Below, one piece after another: positions 45,782 to 59,248 of a DNA stretch of 64,000 bases (position 1 is the first letter of the stretch; every line of letters begins with the position of its first letter). This DNA comes from Adineta vaga (Eukaryota; Rotifera), in the NCBI GenBank assembly GCA_021613535.1, contig CP075496.1:5642001-5706000 (forward strand). The letters run 5' to 3'. Below the pieces are notes generated by a model. That model saw only the letters and a program-made list of their open reading frames with translations, searched no databases and was not told where the DNA came from. Position numbers and translations under genes: made by a program.

Positions 45782-47914
45782 TATTTGAATGGCTTGAAAA
45801 ACGAAATACATCTAAATACAACATCAGGACTGTTTCAAGGTAAACAAGTCACGATTCAAAATGTTTCAATTCGACAATTTTTCGGTATTTCATACGGTGA
45901 AAAACCAGTGCGATTTGAACGATCTACTTTACGACGATATAATTCACAATCAATTATTCATGCCATAAAACAACCACCTGCATGTCCACAAATATCGGAT
46001 GATCATTCATATGGTCCATTTCAATTATCTAATCGTTTTGATGAAGATTGTTTAACATTAAATATATTTATACCAGAACCGAGATCATCATCGATACCAA
46101 AAGCGATTATGGTTTTCTCTTATAGTTCGTTGAATCAAATTGGTTCAGCATCTTTAGTTGATGGAAGTGTACTTGCTGCTCTTGGTGATGTAATTGTGAT
46201 TACTATTAATCATCGTTTGAATATCTTTGGTTTTCTTTCATCGAATATGCCAGGAAATTATGGATTATATGATCAATTATTAGCATTGAAATGGATATCA
46301 TTAAATGCCAAACAATTCAACGGAGATTCAAAACGAATAACATATGTAGGTCATTCAACTGGTGCTGTAAATGCTCTTCTACTTGCAATGTCGAATTATT
46401 CAGATGGATTATTAACACGAGTTATTGCTCAAAGTGGTTGTCCATTAAATCGATGGTATATATTATAATTTAGGCTTATTTTTATCTGATAAGATTCTTT
46501 ATAGGGCAATTGATCGACAGCCAAAAGTTCGTTTCAATAATGTCATGAAACAAAATAATATGAATGTTAAAAAAAAATTCATAAAATCGAGTATGGATCG
46601 ATTGAAAACGATGCCAATAGAAGAGTTTCATTATATGTATCGTGATGAATTATCAGAATTGCCAGATTATCCGTAAGAAATCGAACTATTTAATTTCATA
46701 TTTGACTAAATTTCGTGTGTGTGTGTGTGTCTTTCTTCAATGTTAGATTTCCAGTTGTTGATGATGATCTAATATTTCATGATTTTGAATATGTGATTCG
46801 TACTGGTTCATTGAGGAATATTGATATTTTAATCGGTGTGACAGCGGATGAATCGTTATCTACAGCTGAAGAACATATATTTTATCATTATTTACCGAAA
46901 AATGGCCGTCCAACAGATTTACATTCGTCAATATCGAAAAATATTCGAACATCTTCAACAAGACGATCTTTGACTGTAAATGAACAAGCACACGGATTTT
47001 CCTATTTTCGAAAAAATAATTATATTAAAAAGTATTTACAAACAAATCATCCAGAATATCTTTGTTTCTATGATGAAATACGAACACGATATACTCCAAT
47101 GAAAAATCATCAACATAATGTAACTGAGACCACTCGTCTCTACACGGATCTAGTCAGGTAAACAAATTACATTAATATCAATCAGTATCATTCCTTTGTA
47201 TCTCTAGTGATTTGATGATTTATTATGATTTAATTCATTTTCTTCATGAACGTTTATATTCAAAATCTCTTGCATCAACTTATGTATATTATTATACGAA
47301 TCCACCGCTTTACAAACGCGAAAATTCTCTACACCATAACTCTCATATGGTCGGACATTTTGCTGAACTTGACCTTCTATTGGGCCTTCCATTTCTTAAT
47401 CGATCAGATATAGAAAGAATTACAAAGATGAATTTATCTTATACATCCAATGAAATCGAACTCAGTCATCAAATGATTCGATACTGGACAAATTTTGCTA
47501 AAACAGGTAATCAATTTCTTCTCTTATTTCACCACATATTATTGTTTCGGTTTTTTTGTCTTTCTCTCTAAAGGAAATCCAAATTCACCTGATAATGTTT
47601 CTATTTATTGGCCTTTATATGAATCCATTGAAAAATCATACATTAATTTCCATGGCAATCAAATTCGTGTAGAAAATCAATTTCTAGAGGAACGTTTTCG
47701 ATTTTGGGATATGATATCACATCGTCAAGTATGTTTACCATTTCATTGGTATCATACATTTTTACTTATTAGTATATTAATATTTACCATTCTCTTAATT
47801 GTAATTTATATTTTTTATAATACAAAACGTTCACGACGAAATATCAAACCAACTGAATTATTAACTGCAAATGTTATAACAACTTATGATTTTTTACCAA
47901 GTGCTGCTCCTTAA
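45782..47914 (+). CDS. Neuroligin/carboxylesterase-like single-pass membrane protein (5' exon not found)
   Basis: Five exons join in phase: about 45782-46455, 46505-46672, 46747-47157, 47208-47506 and 47574-47914. The product has an alpha/beta-hydrolase fold of the cholinesterase/neuroligin type: TTSGLFQGKQV near the start, DEDCLTLNIFIP, VITINHRLNIFGFLSS, LKWISLNAKQFNGDSKRITY, VGHSTGAVN, and GVTADESL, GHFAELDLLLGLPF, MIRYWTNFAKTGNPN. The nucleophile Ser is kept (GHSTG) and an acidic residue and His can be aligned. The oxyanion-hole motif HGGG is replaced by FSYSSLNQIG, so activity is doubtful. Near the C-terminus, WYHTFLLISILIFTILLIVI is a transmembrane helix followed by KRSRR and a short tail. 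It is probably a surface adhesion or synaptic-type molecule (inference). The signal-peptide exon was not identified. Confidence 0.8.
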
Positions 47915-48636
47915 TTTCCATATCTATTTCTTTCTCTGTCTTCTTTTGTCTATTATGTGCCTGTTTAATTCTAATTAGTTTAACTTATGTCAATAAATCA
48001 GTTCTTCTTTTTTTATTTATCACATAAAAAGAAAGTCTATCAAAAAAAGAGAAAAAGACTGTCATAAATTGAGTTGAAGCACTAGCGAACGAATATTGTG
48101 CCATTTCTCTCCTCTTGCTATACATGTGAATCTATTCAACAACTTCATAAACATTGAATATGAATATATATATATATATATTAGATCTAATTTTACCAGT
48201 ATATTCAATCTATAAAGTATGAATAGGTTTGTGTTATATGCTTATCTGATTGATGAACAATCGCTCATGTTTCTTCTCTCTATCAGCGGTGAATTGATGA
48301 AGAACGCAAAATGTCGACAATGGTAACGCTGGTCGAATGAAATTTTCTTTCGTCTGTTCCGTTTTTTTATGTCCTTTCTCGTCAGTGGGTTGAAATGTGA
48401 AGAAAAAAAGAAACCAAGAGGTAGAAGCAATGTAAAGGAAGAGAAAAGAAAAAGAGAAACTCATGCAGACAGGTATGATTCATTCATATACGTGTTGACC
48501 GACGTTGAAGCAGTGGACATAGTGAGCGCGCGTGTATATGTACAGTTGTGTCCTTTGCTTGAACGCGACATTTTCAAGGTTGTATGAATAATCCCTATTG
48601 CTTAGAAAGAAGATTCAATCAACGTAAAAACTAGAA
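47915..48636. other. Intergenic DNA before the Na+/K+-ATPase-like gene
   Basis: Contains AATAAA at about 47993 for the upstream gene and a TA run at about 48164-48181. No exon is supported; overlapping ORFs on both strands near 48234-48587 have no recognisable domain. Confidence 0.5.
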
Positions 48637-51600
48637 ATGGTAAGAATTAAATGACTATCAAAATGACAACCTTGAAAAGTTCACGATCGTATTTTTTTAC
48701 TTTTTCTTCTACTAGAATGGTGGTTATGCAAATGGAGGCGGTGGTAATGATCGAAATGATTCGACTCGAATTGTATCTTATCGATCAGCAGTTAGCCGAG
48801 ATCATTCCCGAACAACTCATCGAAGCAAACGAAAACGTGTTGGTAATGATATTGATTTAAATGATATTAATGCTGATTTAGTTTATGTAAGTTTTTATTT
48901 GTTATTTGTATTCTTTCTTTCGATACGATTTTTTATTCAATTTAGGATGAACATCAAATTTCCATTGAAGAACTTGTACATCGATTTGATACAGATCTAA
49001 GAACAGTAATTAACAGTTGATATTTTAATTTAATACTTGTTAATTTATTTATTAGGGTTTAACAAATATACAAGCTCGACAACGATTAATTGATGAAGGT
49101 CGAAATCATGTTGAACCACCACATGTCAGTATTTCTAAATCATGTGAACGTTTTTGGCTTCAACCATATATATTCTTCATTGCCATTTTATCTTTATTGG
49201 CTATTTTATGTTTCGTTGCTTTTGCTATTCAATTAAATACAAGACAAGAAATAACATATGAAAATGTAATCAAACGATATTTTTCGAAAATGAACTATTA
49301 ATTTGAATATTTTTCTCTAATATTTAGCTTTATATGCTCATTGTTTTGATTATCTTCATTCTTTTACCAAGTATATTTACATTTGCTGTTAGTCATATAA
49401 GTGCCAACAAGTTACAATATTTACGATATCAAATAAAACAAGTAAGAAAACGATGAACAAGAAGAAGAAAAATCTCATTTGAGTTATTTCGTGTACATAA
49501 TAAGACACAAAAAAAGATCAGTAGACATGTAACAAAACGGAAGCCCTCCGATTATCGTCAGAGGACGAAAGTGTGTTTAAGAGAAGATGAAGAAGAAAAA
49601 CGAAAGGTGTGTATTCATGTTCGTCCTTCTCATAAACATCACATCACATCATAATATAAGATTGTGAATGATGAAGATGATCCTTCAAAAATCGATAGAC
49701 ACATACACAACACAATGATGACATTTTTCAATATTCTGACATATTATTATTGTATATTTCAAACGTACTCGCGTCATTTTTTTTAATCCAATAAGTCTCG
49801 ACTTGATGTTTATTACTGTTCTAATCGTTATTGAATAAGAAAAAAAACCGAGTAAGTTTTCAAACAATATCGATAACAACAATGATATTATCTACGGTAT
49901 TCATATATTTATCAATTTATTTTACAATAATTATTGGGCAAGAAATGCCATGTGAACCAAAAGATTCATGGTCATGGACACCATGGTTTAATTTTCATAC
50001 GCCATCAATTAAAGGGGAATATGAATTACATGCAGCTATTCGAAGTCGTCATCCAACAATCGTTTGTGCTGAACCACGTGGTGTATCAGCTGTCAATCAA
50101 GCCGGCGTTGATATGAATCAAACACTTGATATGATTTTATTACGTACGAATGATGTTTTCTGTTTAAATAGTTATGATCCGAAATATCAACGAAAAATGT
50201 GTGATGACTATAGTGTACGATATTGTTGCCCAAATTTCCTACCTCCATCCTCACCTTCACACCCACCACCACCACCGCCGCCGCCACCTCCACCACCATC
50301 ACCACCACAAACGATTAGAAATCAAATACGCGACATGTTTATTGGAAATACTACACATACAACAGCTTTAATAGATAATCAATCACGATTTGTTCAATCT
50401 ACATGTGGTCGAATAGCACGTTCGACAACATTTCATTCAAATACTCGTACAGGATTTTTTTCAAATCTATTTCATTCCATGCTTTCAAAAATTATTAATG
50501 GTGTTGAATCACGTCCGAATGGTTGGCCTTGGCTAGTATCAATTGGTGTGCGATATCGTGGCCCATCTGGTTTATGGCAAAATCGCACACATATCTGTGG
50601 TGGAACATTAATTGAACCATCACATGTTCTTACAGCTGCTCATTGCCTTGAACAGAAAATTGATGATCGTTATGTTCCATTTACATCAACAAATCCTACA
50701 TTGGAATCGTTTTTTATTCTACGTATTGGTATTCATGATATTCGTACAACACGTGCTGATGAAATCTATGGAGCACGACGTATATTTGTTCATGAAAGAT
50801 TCATTGCTAGTACATTTGAAAATGATATTGCAATCATTCGACTTGATCGACCTGTTGTCACTACTGAACATAGAGCACCAATTTGTTTACCATCGAGTAA
50901 TGTCTCACCAGGTACACAAGTAACAGTAGCTGGTTGGGGTACAGTTGCTGAAACTTCACGTGTTCATTCGAATGTACTTCGACAAGCAAATGTGAATATT
51001 TTACCAGCAACGAATTGTCGTGTGTATATGGATGTTCATTATGATACATCAAAACAATTATGTGCAGCTGCTTTAGATTGGTCAAAAGATACATGGTATG
51101 AATTTTTGATTCTGCTAGTTTTGTTTGATTAGCAATGAAATGGTGAACTTTTGGTTTTAGTGCTGGTGATAGTGGTGGACCATTGATGCATCAAGAAAAT
51201 GGTGAATGGTCAATAGGTGGTATTACCTCATATGGGTATGGTTGTTCTAAACGTGGATTTCCTGGTGTCTACGTTCGTACAGTGCCATATTTGACATGGA
51301 TTAAACAAAAAATGTTGAGCACTTATTAGAATTTGCTTCTTCTTCATTTTCATCATCATCATCATCATCATCTCGTTTTGTTTTATTTTACACATATTAA
51401 TAAATGACTCTAAGCAAAAAAAAGCAACAAAAAAAATATACGCGAATAAATAGAGATGTTTTTTTTTTGTTATTGTTGTTTGGGAATTTGTTTTTCATAT
51501 TAACTTTTATTTTTCATTGTTTTAGCACGTCAATGTTAAACGGGAAGGTGAATGGCAACGTGTTAATTCGGAAGATCTCGTTCGCGGTGATATTATACAT

Positions 51601-54600
51601 GTTCGAAGTGGTGATCGTGTTGCAGCTGATATTCGAATTATTCATACATCGGCTCTTCTTGTTGATAATTCAATCATTACAAGAGATTCAGATCCTGTAC
51701 CTCGATCAGGCGATTATACAAATACAAATCCATTGGAAACGAATAATTTATTATTAAGTGGAACAAGTGTAAGTGATTTTGATTTAATACGTAGACAAAT
51801 ACTGAATTACAATATGCTTCTTTCTTGCTTTTAGGTAACTCATGGATCGGCAATTGGTATCGTTGTTAAAACAGCAGAACATACCCTTTTGGGTAAAATG
51901 TGCAATACAACTGAAAGTAATACAAGAGTAAAGAAAAGATCTTTTATGAAATATCATTCTAATATCTAGGTTTGGATCCAAAAAGAACTATATATGCACG
52001 TACTATTCGTACAATGTTTCTACTTCTTACGGTCGTTGGTTTGGCATTGGGCGTGATTTTTTTCATTATTCTATATGCAACTGGTTATTATTGGTTATAT
52101 GCAATTCAAATAATGATTTCAGTTTACATTGCTTGCATTCCAGAAATTCTTCCTGCTATAATTCATGTAATGAACAAAGAATATTGTTTTCAATAGGAAT
52201 AGAAATATAATACTGTGTTTGTTTTTCAGTTATGTTTAACACGTACAGCACAACATATGGCTACTCGAAATTGTCTTGTCAAAGTTATTGATGCTTTATA
52301 CGATTTAGCTTGTACGACAATATTATTTGTTGATAAATCTGTGTTAACAAGTAATAAAATGACTGCAAGTCAAATATGGATACCAGCGAATCAAGAACGT
52401 ATTCTCACAGCAGCACCATCTGAAGATCCAAATGGTAAGTATTTTTATAAAATTCTTTTGAAAGAAAACGAATCTTTTTCTCTTTTAATTATAGTCGTAG
52501 AAGAATGTATGCATATGCCCGGATGGCAATCATTAATTCGTACAGCAGTTCTCTGTAGTCGAGCAGAATATTTTACGGATCAACATCAATCAAGTCGGCA
52601 AATGCCATTAGGAGAATGGTTTGTTCAGAAATTATTTTTCTTGATTTTCTTTTTACAAAATTGGATATCTCAATTTTAGGGATGGTGATGCACGTGAAAT
52701 AGCGATTATACAATATGCTGAGTATGCCAATTTGGATATCGCACAGATTCGTCAACGATATCCTCGACGTGATGTTCATCATTTCACACCAGAAAATAAA
52801 CGAATTGTTCGTTATTTGACAAGATTTTGTTTTCAAAATTTGAATTTTTATTTGTATTTAAGGAATCATTTCATCTTAATAATGAAGCTAATATGGAAGG
52901 AATGCATCTGGATTGTATGATGGGTGCACCAGAACGTGTTTTTCATCGATGTTCAACAGTTATCATAGATGATGATGAAGTACCAACGGATGGTAATATT
53001 ATTTTAGAAAGAATGTTTAATGAAAGTTTAATACAAATGGGTTCGTTGGGTGATACTGTTCTTGGTAAAATAAATATATAAATTTACTTCGAATTCAATA
53101 TATATATATATATATCAATTGATATTTGAAAAGGTTTTGCTGAACGACAATATCATCGAGATGATGGTCCACAAGAAAATTGGCGTTTTCTTGGTCTTAT
53201 GTCATTTAGTGATCCAATTCAAGAAAATGCCGTTACAGCTATTGAAAAATGTCGATTAGCTGGAGTTAAAGTAAATCTTACGTTTGTCAATATAATAGAG
53301 AAAATCAAGATCTTTTTCTCTATTCTAGGTTATTTTGATTTCTGGTGATCATCCTGTTACAACATGTGCACTAGCAAGACGTCTGACGATTTTTTCACCC
53401 GAATCAGAAACGGTCGAAGATGTTGCTATTAGACTTGGTGTTCCAGTTGATCGTGTTGGACCACGGTATGATTAAAATGAATGAGAAAGAAATAACTATA
53501 GACAGATCGTATTCCAATTGTCACATAAATCAGTGCGATACCAAAATGATAAATTCGATGTTTAGAGATGGAGAAAGACTAATGAGCGAAAGTCATAAAA
53601 AAACTTTATGTTTCGTACTTATTTTGTTTCATTTCCTAGACAAGCAACAGCAGTTGTTATTCATGGTCGTGATTTACATAACATATCTCAAATTGATCTG
53701 GCTGATACAATAATCAATGCTCCTGAAGTTGCTTTTGCTCGTACAACACTTCGACAAAAACAAAAAATTGTTGAATGTGCTCAATTAGGTAAAGCTGTGG
53801 TCACATGTTTTTGTCAATCATCGGATGATCGTGGTGCTATACGAAAAGCTGATGTTAGTGTAGCAATGTTGAATGGTAGTAGTGAAGCATCACGACAAGA
53901 AACAGATCTTGTTTTACTTGATAATGATTTAAATACGCTTGTTGGTGCTATTGAAGAAGGTCGTTATCTTTGGGAAAATATAAAAAAATGTTTAGCTTAT
54001 TGTCTTGTTGTTAATGCAACACAACTTCTTCCATTTTTGATGTTTATTATATTTCAAATACCTTTAACACTTGGGCCAATTACATTATTACTTGTCGATT
54101 TAATTACACAATTATTGCCAACCATTTCTTTAGCTTACGAAAGACCAGAATCGGATATAATGACGCGAGGGCCTATCGATAAATTTCGCGATCGATTAAT
54201 TAATCGAAGGTAGAATTAATCTCTTGAATGAAGAGTAAGATTTATTTGTTTTTTATTTATAGACTTTTATTACTTTGTTGGGGTCAAATTGGTTTAATAG
54301 AACTCACAGCTGGATTTTTCACATGGGTTGTTGTTATGGCTGAAAATGGATTTTGGCCATCACGTTTAGTTGGTATTCGAAAAGCGTGGGATGCAGCAGC
54401 TATAAATGATTTAGAGGATTCTTATGGTCAAGAATGGGTACGAAAAAAAAGAAAAGAAAAATTTTTTGAGGAAATTATATTATATATCATTTAGACTTTT
54501 CGACAAAGAAAAATTCTTGAATATATGGGTTATGCAGCATTTTTAGCGGCTATTATTGTTGTACAAATGGCTAATTTACTCATATGTAAAACGCGTCGTT

Positions 54601-54961
54601 TATCTTTATTTCAACAAGGTTTACGAACGTATGTAATCGATTTAAAGTGGAATTTTACCTGATGTTCTTTTTCTGTTCTTTTTTAGAAATATGTTTGTGA
54701 ATATATGTTTAATATTAATGCCAGTTGTAGCTGTACTATTAATCTATATTCCAGGACTTAATCGTGCTATTTTTCTCGAACGATTACAGTAAGATTTCTT
54801 CTGTTTTACTGATATTTTTATAATTTCACGTTATTTTTAGACCTTTATGGTGGTTATGTCCTATTCCATTTGCCTTAATGATCTTTGGTTATGATGAAAT
54901 ACGTAAATTTTTCATTCGAAAATATCCCGAAGGTTGGGTATCAAAAGAGACGTATCATTGA
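48637..54961 (+). CDS. Catalytically degenerate Na+/K+-ATPase alpha-like P-type ATPase
   Basis: Nineteen exons join in phase to 1,037 residues, close to a normal alpha subunit (about 1,020): 48637-48639, 48716-48886, 48946-49005, 49056-49265, 49328-49441, 51526-51768, 51835-51916, 51970-52166, 52230-52434, 52495-52618, 52680-52806, 52863-53064, 53134-53270, 53329-53465, 53640-54209, 54263-54437, 54495-54628, 54687-54788, 54841-54961. Type IIC identity is clear ([33 protein letters not shown] end). Key motifs are altered: actuator TGES reads TRDS (238-241); phosphorylation DKTGT reads DKSVL (Asp 395 kept); KGAPE reads MGAPE; and hinge TGDGVNDSP reads [10 protein letters not shown] (about 726-736). 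In the membrane, PEITP reads TQLLP and the TM6 DxxxD has Gln second. Transport by the normal cycle is unlikely. The open frame over 19 exons implies a maintained non-pumping role. Intron 5 contains another gene. Poly(A) signal at 55137. Confidence 0.88.
49882..51329 (+). CDS. WxxW domain-trypsin-like serine protease, nested in an ATPase intron
   Basis: Two exons (49882-51095, 51161-51329) give a secreted protein of about 460 residues lying wholly within intron 49442-51525 of the ATPase-like gene, same strand. After a signal peptide ([19 protein letters not shown]) comes a WxxW-type Cys domain ([13 protein letters not shown] ... YSVRYCCP), as found in mucins and cartilage intermediate layer protein. 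A Pro-rich linker (about 50240-50310) and a Ser/Thr linker follow, then an S1A protease domain. Activation cleavage would fall before [14 protein letters not shown]. The triad is intact: [14 protein letters not shown] and AGDSGGPL. Asp six residues before the catalytic Ser (KDTCAGDSGG) predicts trypsin-like Lys/Arg specificity. The intron splits TG|T of the cysteine next to the active site. Likely extracellular, perhaps in mucus or innate defence (inference). Confidence 0.92.
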
Positions 54962-56553
54962 TTCGAAATGAATCTCAATTTGTTTTTGTTTTTTTCATAT
55001 ATTCTTTTTCACACGATTTTTTGTGCTCTGTCTGTCTCTCTCTTTCTTTATTGGCTAACTTCTTCATGTACACATTCCATTGTCATTTTCTTTTTCATTT
55101 CTCATGCAATGATTATGTATTCATTTATATCATAAAAATAAACTCTTTTTCACATTAGTAAATCTCCAATTATTTCATCACAGGATGTCATCGAAAGAAT
55201 CCTTTTTTCAAATTATATCCAAAGCTATCTTTTACTTTACACAATAAAATCAATGCTACTCGATGTTTATCATAGATGATATTCTGCTCGAGGATATTTA
55301 TTTCATTTCTGCGAGAATAATTCCTTTAGGAAATATATTAACCTATACAAAAGTCTGTCCTATGGAGACTTTGCGATCGCGAAAACATATATTACGATTT
55401 GTTTTTAGAATCTGAACATAACTTTTGAAATTTATCTATTCTGTCAGACTGAAAAATGTTCGGTGCATTTTTCTCACGATATTCTATAAAGAGAGAAAAT
55501 TCTCTCTCATTATAATACATTATACTGTAAACTCAAATGGTTGAAACATTTATTAATACTTTTTGTTGCAAATTCATTCCTTATATTTAATGAGAAGATT
55601 GTCGATAAGCTTTAAAACAATGTAAGTAATTAGAAAATGATAGTAGAAGTTAGTGAGAACTGTGTTTTACCGGTTTCTTTTAAACCAAAATCTACAATAA
55701 ACTTGTTCGTTAGTGTGAAAGTGAATTTATAATCAGTTACAGCGATCCATACGATAATCTGTGGCTTCAGTAAGAATCAAATTACTTCAGAAAAAGTGAT
55801 TTTTCGTATTAGATCGAGTATCATTTATTTTGATGGTTGTTTTTCTTCAGCAGTCGATACGATTCTTGTTCTGTTTTTAATCAATGTCAATAGAACTTGA
55901 GTAAACATTGAATTCCCGAGATATAAATCACAGAAAACAGAAAACATGAAAACAAACTTTAAAGATTAGTATTCTTCAGTATATATCATTAATTAATTTT
56001 TAAATCAGTTGATCCATCAATTTATTTTATATTCTTTTCATACTAATCCGAAAAATGCACCGAAATATTCTCTTAATCTATAATCATATTTCAAACTAAA
56101 GATAGACCTCTCATGAAGATATTATTTCTGTTGCTTGTCATTAAAAGAACACATAAATGTTTAAGTATGCATCTTAACCTGTAACAATCTAGTAAAGTAT
56201 CCAAAAAAAAATGAAATTCTTAGCACAAATATCGTAAACAGAGATGTCCTTAAGTTATCTTCATTCATATCTATCTTTTCTTAATAAAGATGACCTTGTT
56301 TATGTGCATATTATTATATTACACTATGATATACTGATGAAAACTGTACCTAGAATTAAATAGGTAGTCAATAATTGATGATGATATTGTTATTTTTGTT
56401 ATTAAAATCTATTGTCTTTGATTATTCTTGAGAAATAGTCATATGGCCTTGAGTAAGACAAGTGACAAAGAAAGCAAACGACGAACATGCGGGTAATTGG
56501 AATCTGTGTTTTTTCTCTTCCCTTCATTCTCGAGGTCCTTCCAAGCATGACAC

Positions 56554-56582
56554 AATATATATATATATATAGAGAGAGAGAG
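56554..56582. repeat. (TA)n(GA)n microsatellite
   Basis: A TA run passes directly into a GA run, followed by irregular GATATA units to about 56605. Confidence 0.85.
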
Positions 56583-59222
56583 ATATAGTTATAGATATAT
56601 AGATATAGTGCTGTTCTTTGTCTTTATATATCTGTCAGATTCGACGAGTCTAAAAAAAACAGAACATAGAAGTGAACCCTCGATTTCGAGGCATCAATGA
56701 GAATGATTGTTGTTGTTTACAACCGAAGGTCATTTTTCTCTCATCATCTTTCCTTTTTCTTTTTCTTTTTTTGTGACGTGTCGCCGACAACAAACGAACG
56801 ATGAACACTTAAAATCATCGGGAATGATGACCAATTATAGACGTTTAGTTCTAATTCAAGGTTATTGTTACAATAAATCGAGATCATTTATTATTATAAA
56901 AGAAGAAAATCTTATTCAAACTTTTAGTTTGTTTCTTATTTATGATTGTAAAAACTTATATATCTATATATGCAGATAACAATATAAGAAAATAACTACA
57001 ATGATCAGTTCTATGTGAGAATAAACGAAATCGTTATGATACAAATATAGTGTCTTTATCCATTTCTTTTTTTTGTTTTTGTTCTATTCTTTTATGATTT
57101 AAAGGATACGAGCCGAGAAATGAGAGAAAAAAGGAACAAAACACAAGTAACAAGTAGAAAATACTTTATAAAATCCAGGGTTCTGTTTATATCGAGGATG
57201 AATTGTTACTTGTAAATGTGTCTCGTTGAGTAGCGCATTCGTGAGGCAAGATACAGAAGTGTATAAGAGAAAAGAATGAAAAAAAGAACTTGCATAAAAG
57301 GAAGAAGTAAGCAAAAGAACCAGCGATAGTGGGTAACAACGGCAAGTTAGTAAGAGAAAGAAAAAGACGAGTAAGCATCGATCTTGCATGTGTGTGCGCG
57401 TGTTCTTGCACAGTAGCAAGAAATAAAACACCGTCGTATTGTCAAAACATTCGAGACACTATTGGTTTAATACAAAAAAAGAAAGAAAAGGAGAATGAAG
57501 ATGTTCTCGTTGTTTATTCTGTCAACATTATTGATATGTTTCCTATAAATGGTTATTTTTCTATCTCTTTATTATTCATCAATCCGTGACTACTCATTAG
57601 GATTATTATCAAAGCAACGTGTATAGAAATTATTTTTGCTAGACAATATTATTTCGTGGTATGTTTGTTTTTTCTTTTCCTCTTTTGTACATTCGACTCA
57701 GCTTGAAATCTTATTATGATAATTATTAATCAATTTTTTTCCAAGGAAGAAAATCGACATGAAAATAAGAATATTCGCAGACGATGTATTAAGTTTCAAA
57801 ACATAAAAAACTTCTTCCCAATATTTATAGTCAAGATTAGAATCGATCATTAGTCGTTATTTTTTTCTTATCGAGGTTAGTAGAGATGCATTACTTTTTC
57901 CTTTTTTCATGGAAATTTTCATTGATTTTTTTCACAGTATAGCAACGAAAAATTATCCGTCTGGAAAGTAAAACAGTACACTTTATTTAGTTATTCATAT
58001 GTTTGTTTCATTCAAGTTTTGTTCATCTTAATTGAGAATTGAAAAAAAACACTTTATTGATATTAATGTTTGATTAGGATTATAAACCATAAGATACTTA
58101 CTTTAAAGTTTAAATTAAAGTGTAACGATGATATCTAATTCTTCTTATGTTGTAGTCATGCACTTTGTTTTGTTATGAAAACGTTTTGCATAAGATCTGC
58201 AGATATGATATTTTAAATTTAGTTTTGCAAGACAAGAAAAATTGACTAACATAAATGTAATATTAGAATTGTCTCTTCACTTTTCACATGAGCATGTCAC
58301 TCTTCCATTTCACTCATGAATTACGTCTTTTTCGTCGTTGAAAACTTTCATTGCAGTGATATTTTTGAATTCATAAGTTAATTTTCGAATTAAGCCTCAG
58401 GGATCATTTAGAATATCATGGAAGATTCTTTCGGTTCGTACTTATTCGCTTCAGTTGTTATATTAGACTGTAAGAAAAAGATGACTTGAGTTAATATTAT
58501 TATAATGTTATAGAATGATTTTATCATAAGATCGATGATTACAAACGATCATATACACATGTATGTATATATATGCACAAGAATTGGGAATTTAATCATA
58601 CCGTAGCAGAACCAATTTGAATTGTGACAAAGTCTTTTAGATTATTTGATTGATTTTAAATAGTATTCTATTAGATTTATCTTTTCTTTCTATTATTGAT
58701 ACTTGAAAAACTAGGTTTTCTATGGAACAGTAGTCATTGTGAATATATCTATCGGAGGATATTAGAAAGTTATCATGACCTAATATGTTTAGTACCTTAT
58801 AGAAATTTCATGATTAATATAGAAATTTTAATTAATTTAGCTTTGAACATATTATTTGAAAATAGAAGTTTTCTTCGTTTCTTCCTTCAGGATAATCAAT
58901 GGTAAAAGGTTCAACGAAATAACTACGAATCCACTTTTCTCTACCAACGGTATGTTCAATATTGATAAGTGTTCTTTGAGAGTACAGATACTCATTTTCT
59001 ATAATTTACAAGTGAAATAATTCATTGACTTATAATCTTAATAGATCTTCTATCCTTCCTTTAGGTGTTGTATTAATTTAACGCATAAAAGGATTATTTA
59101 GTTTAGCTTAAATAGGAAATAATAATCTGATATTCGATTAACGAATCGATGGTTAATTCATCTATTAAAAGTTATCTGAATTGTCAAACTGACATTGTCA
59201 CATTGAATTATTCATCTTTTCA

Positions 59223-59248
59223 TCTCTCTCTCTCTCTCTCTCTCTCTC
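59223..59248. repeat. (CT)n microsatellite
   Basis: About 13 CT units in intergenic DNA. Confidence 0.9.

Noticed and set aside
57099-57589. ORFs on both strands near 57.1-57.6 kb
   Set aside because: Overlapping, low-complexity, and without splice context or recognisable domains.
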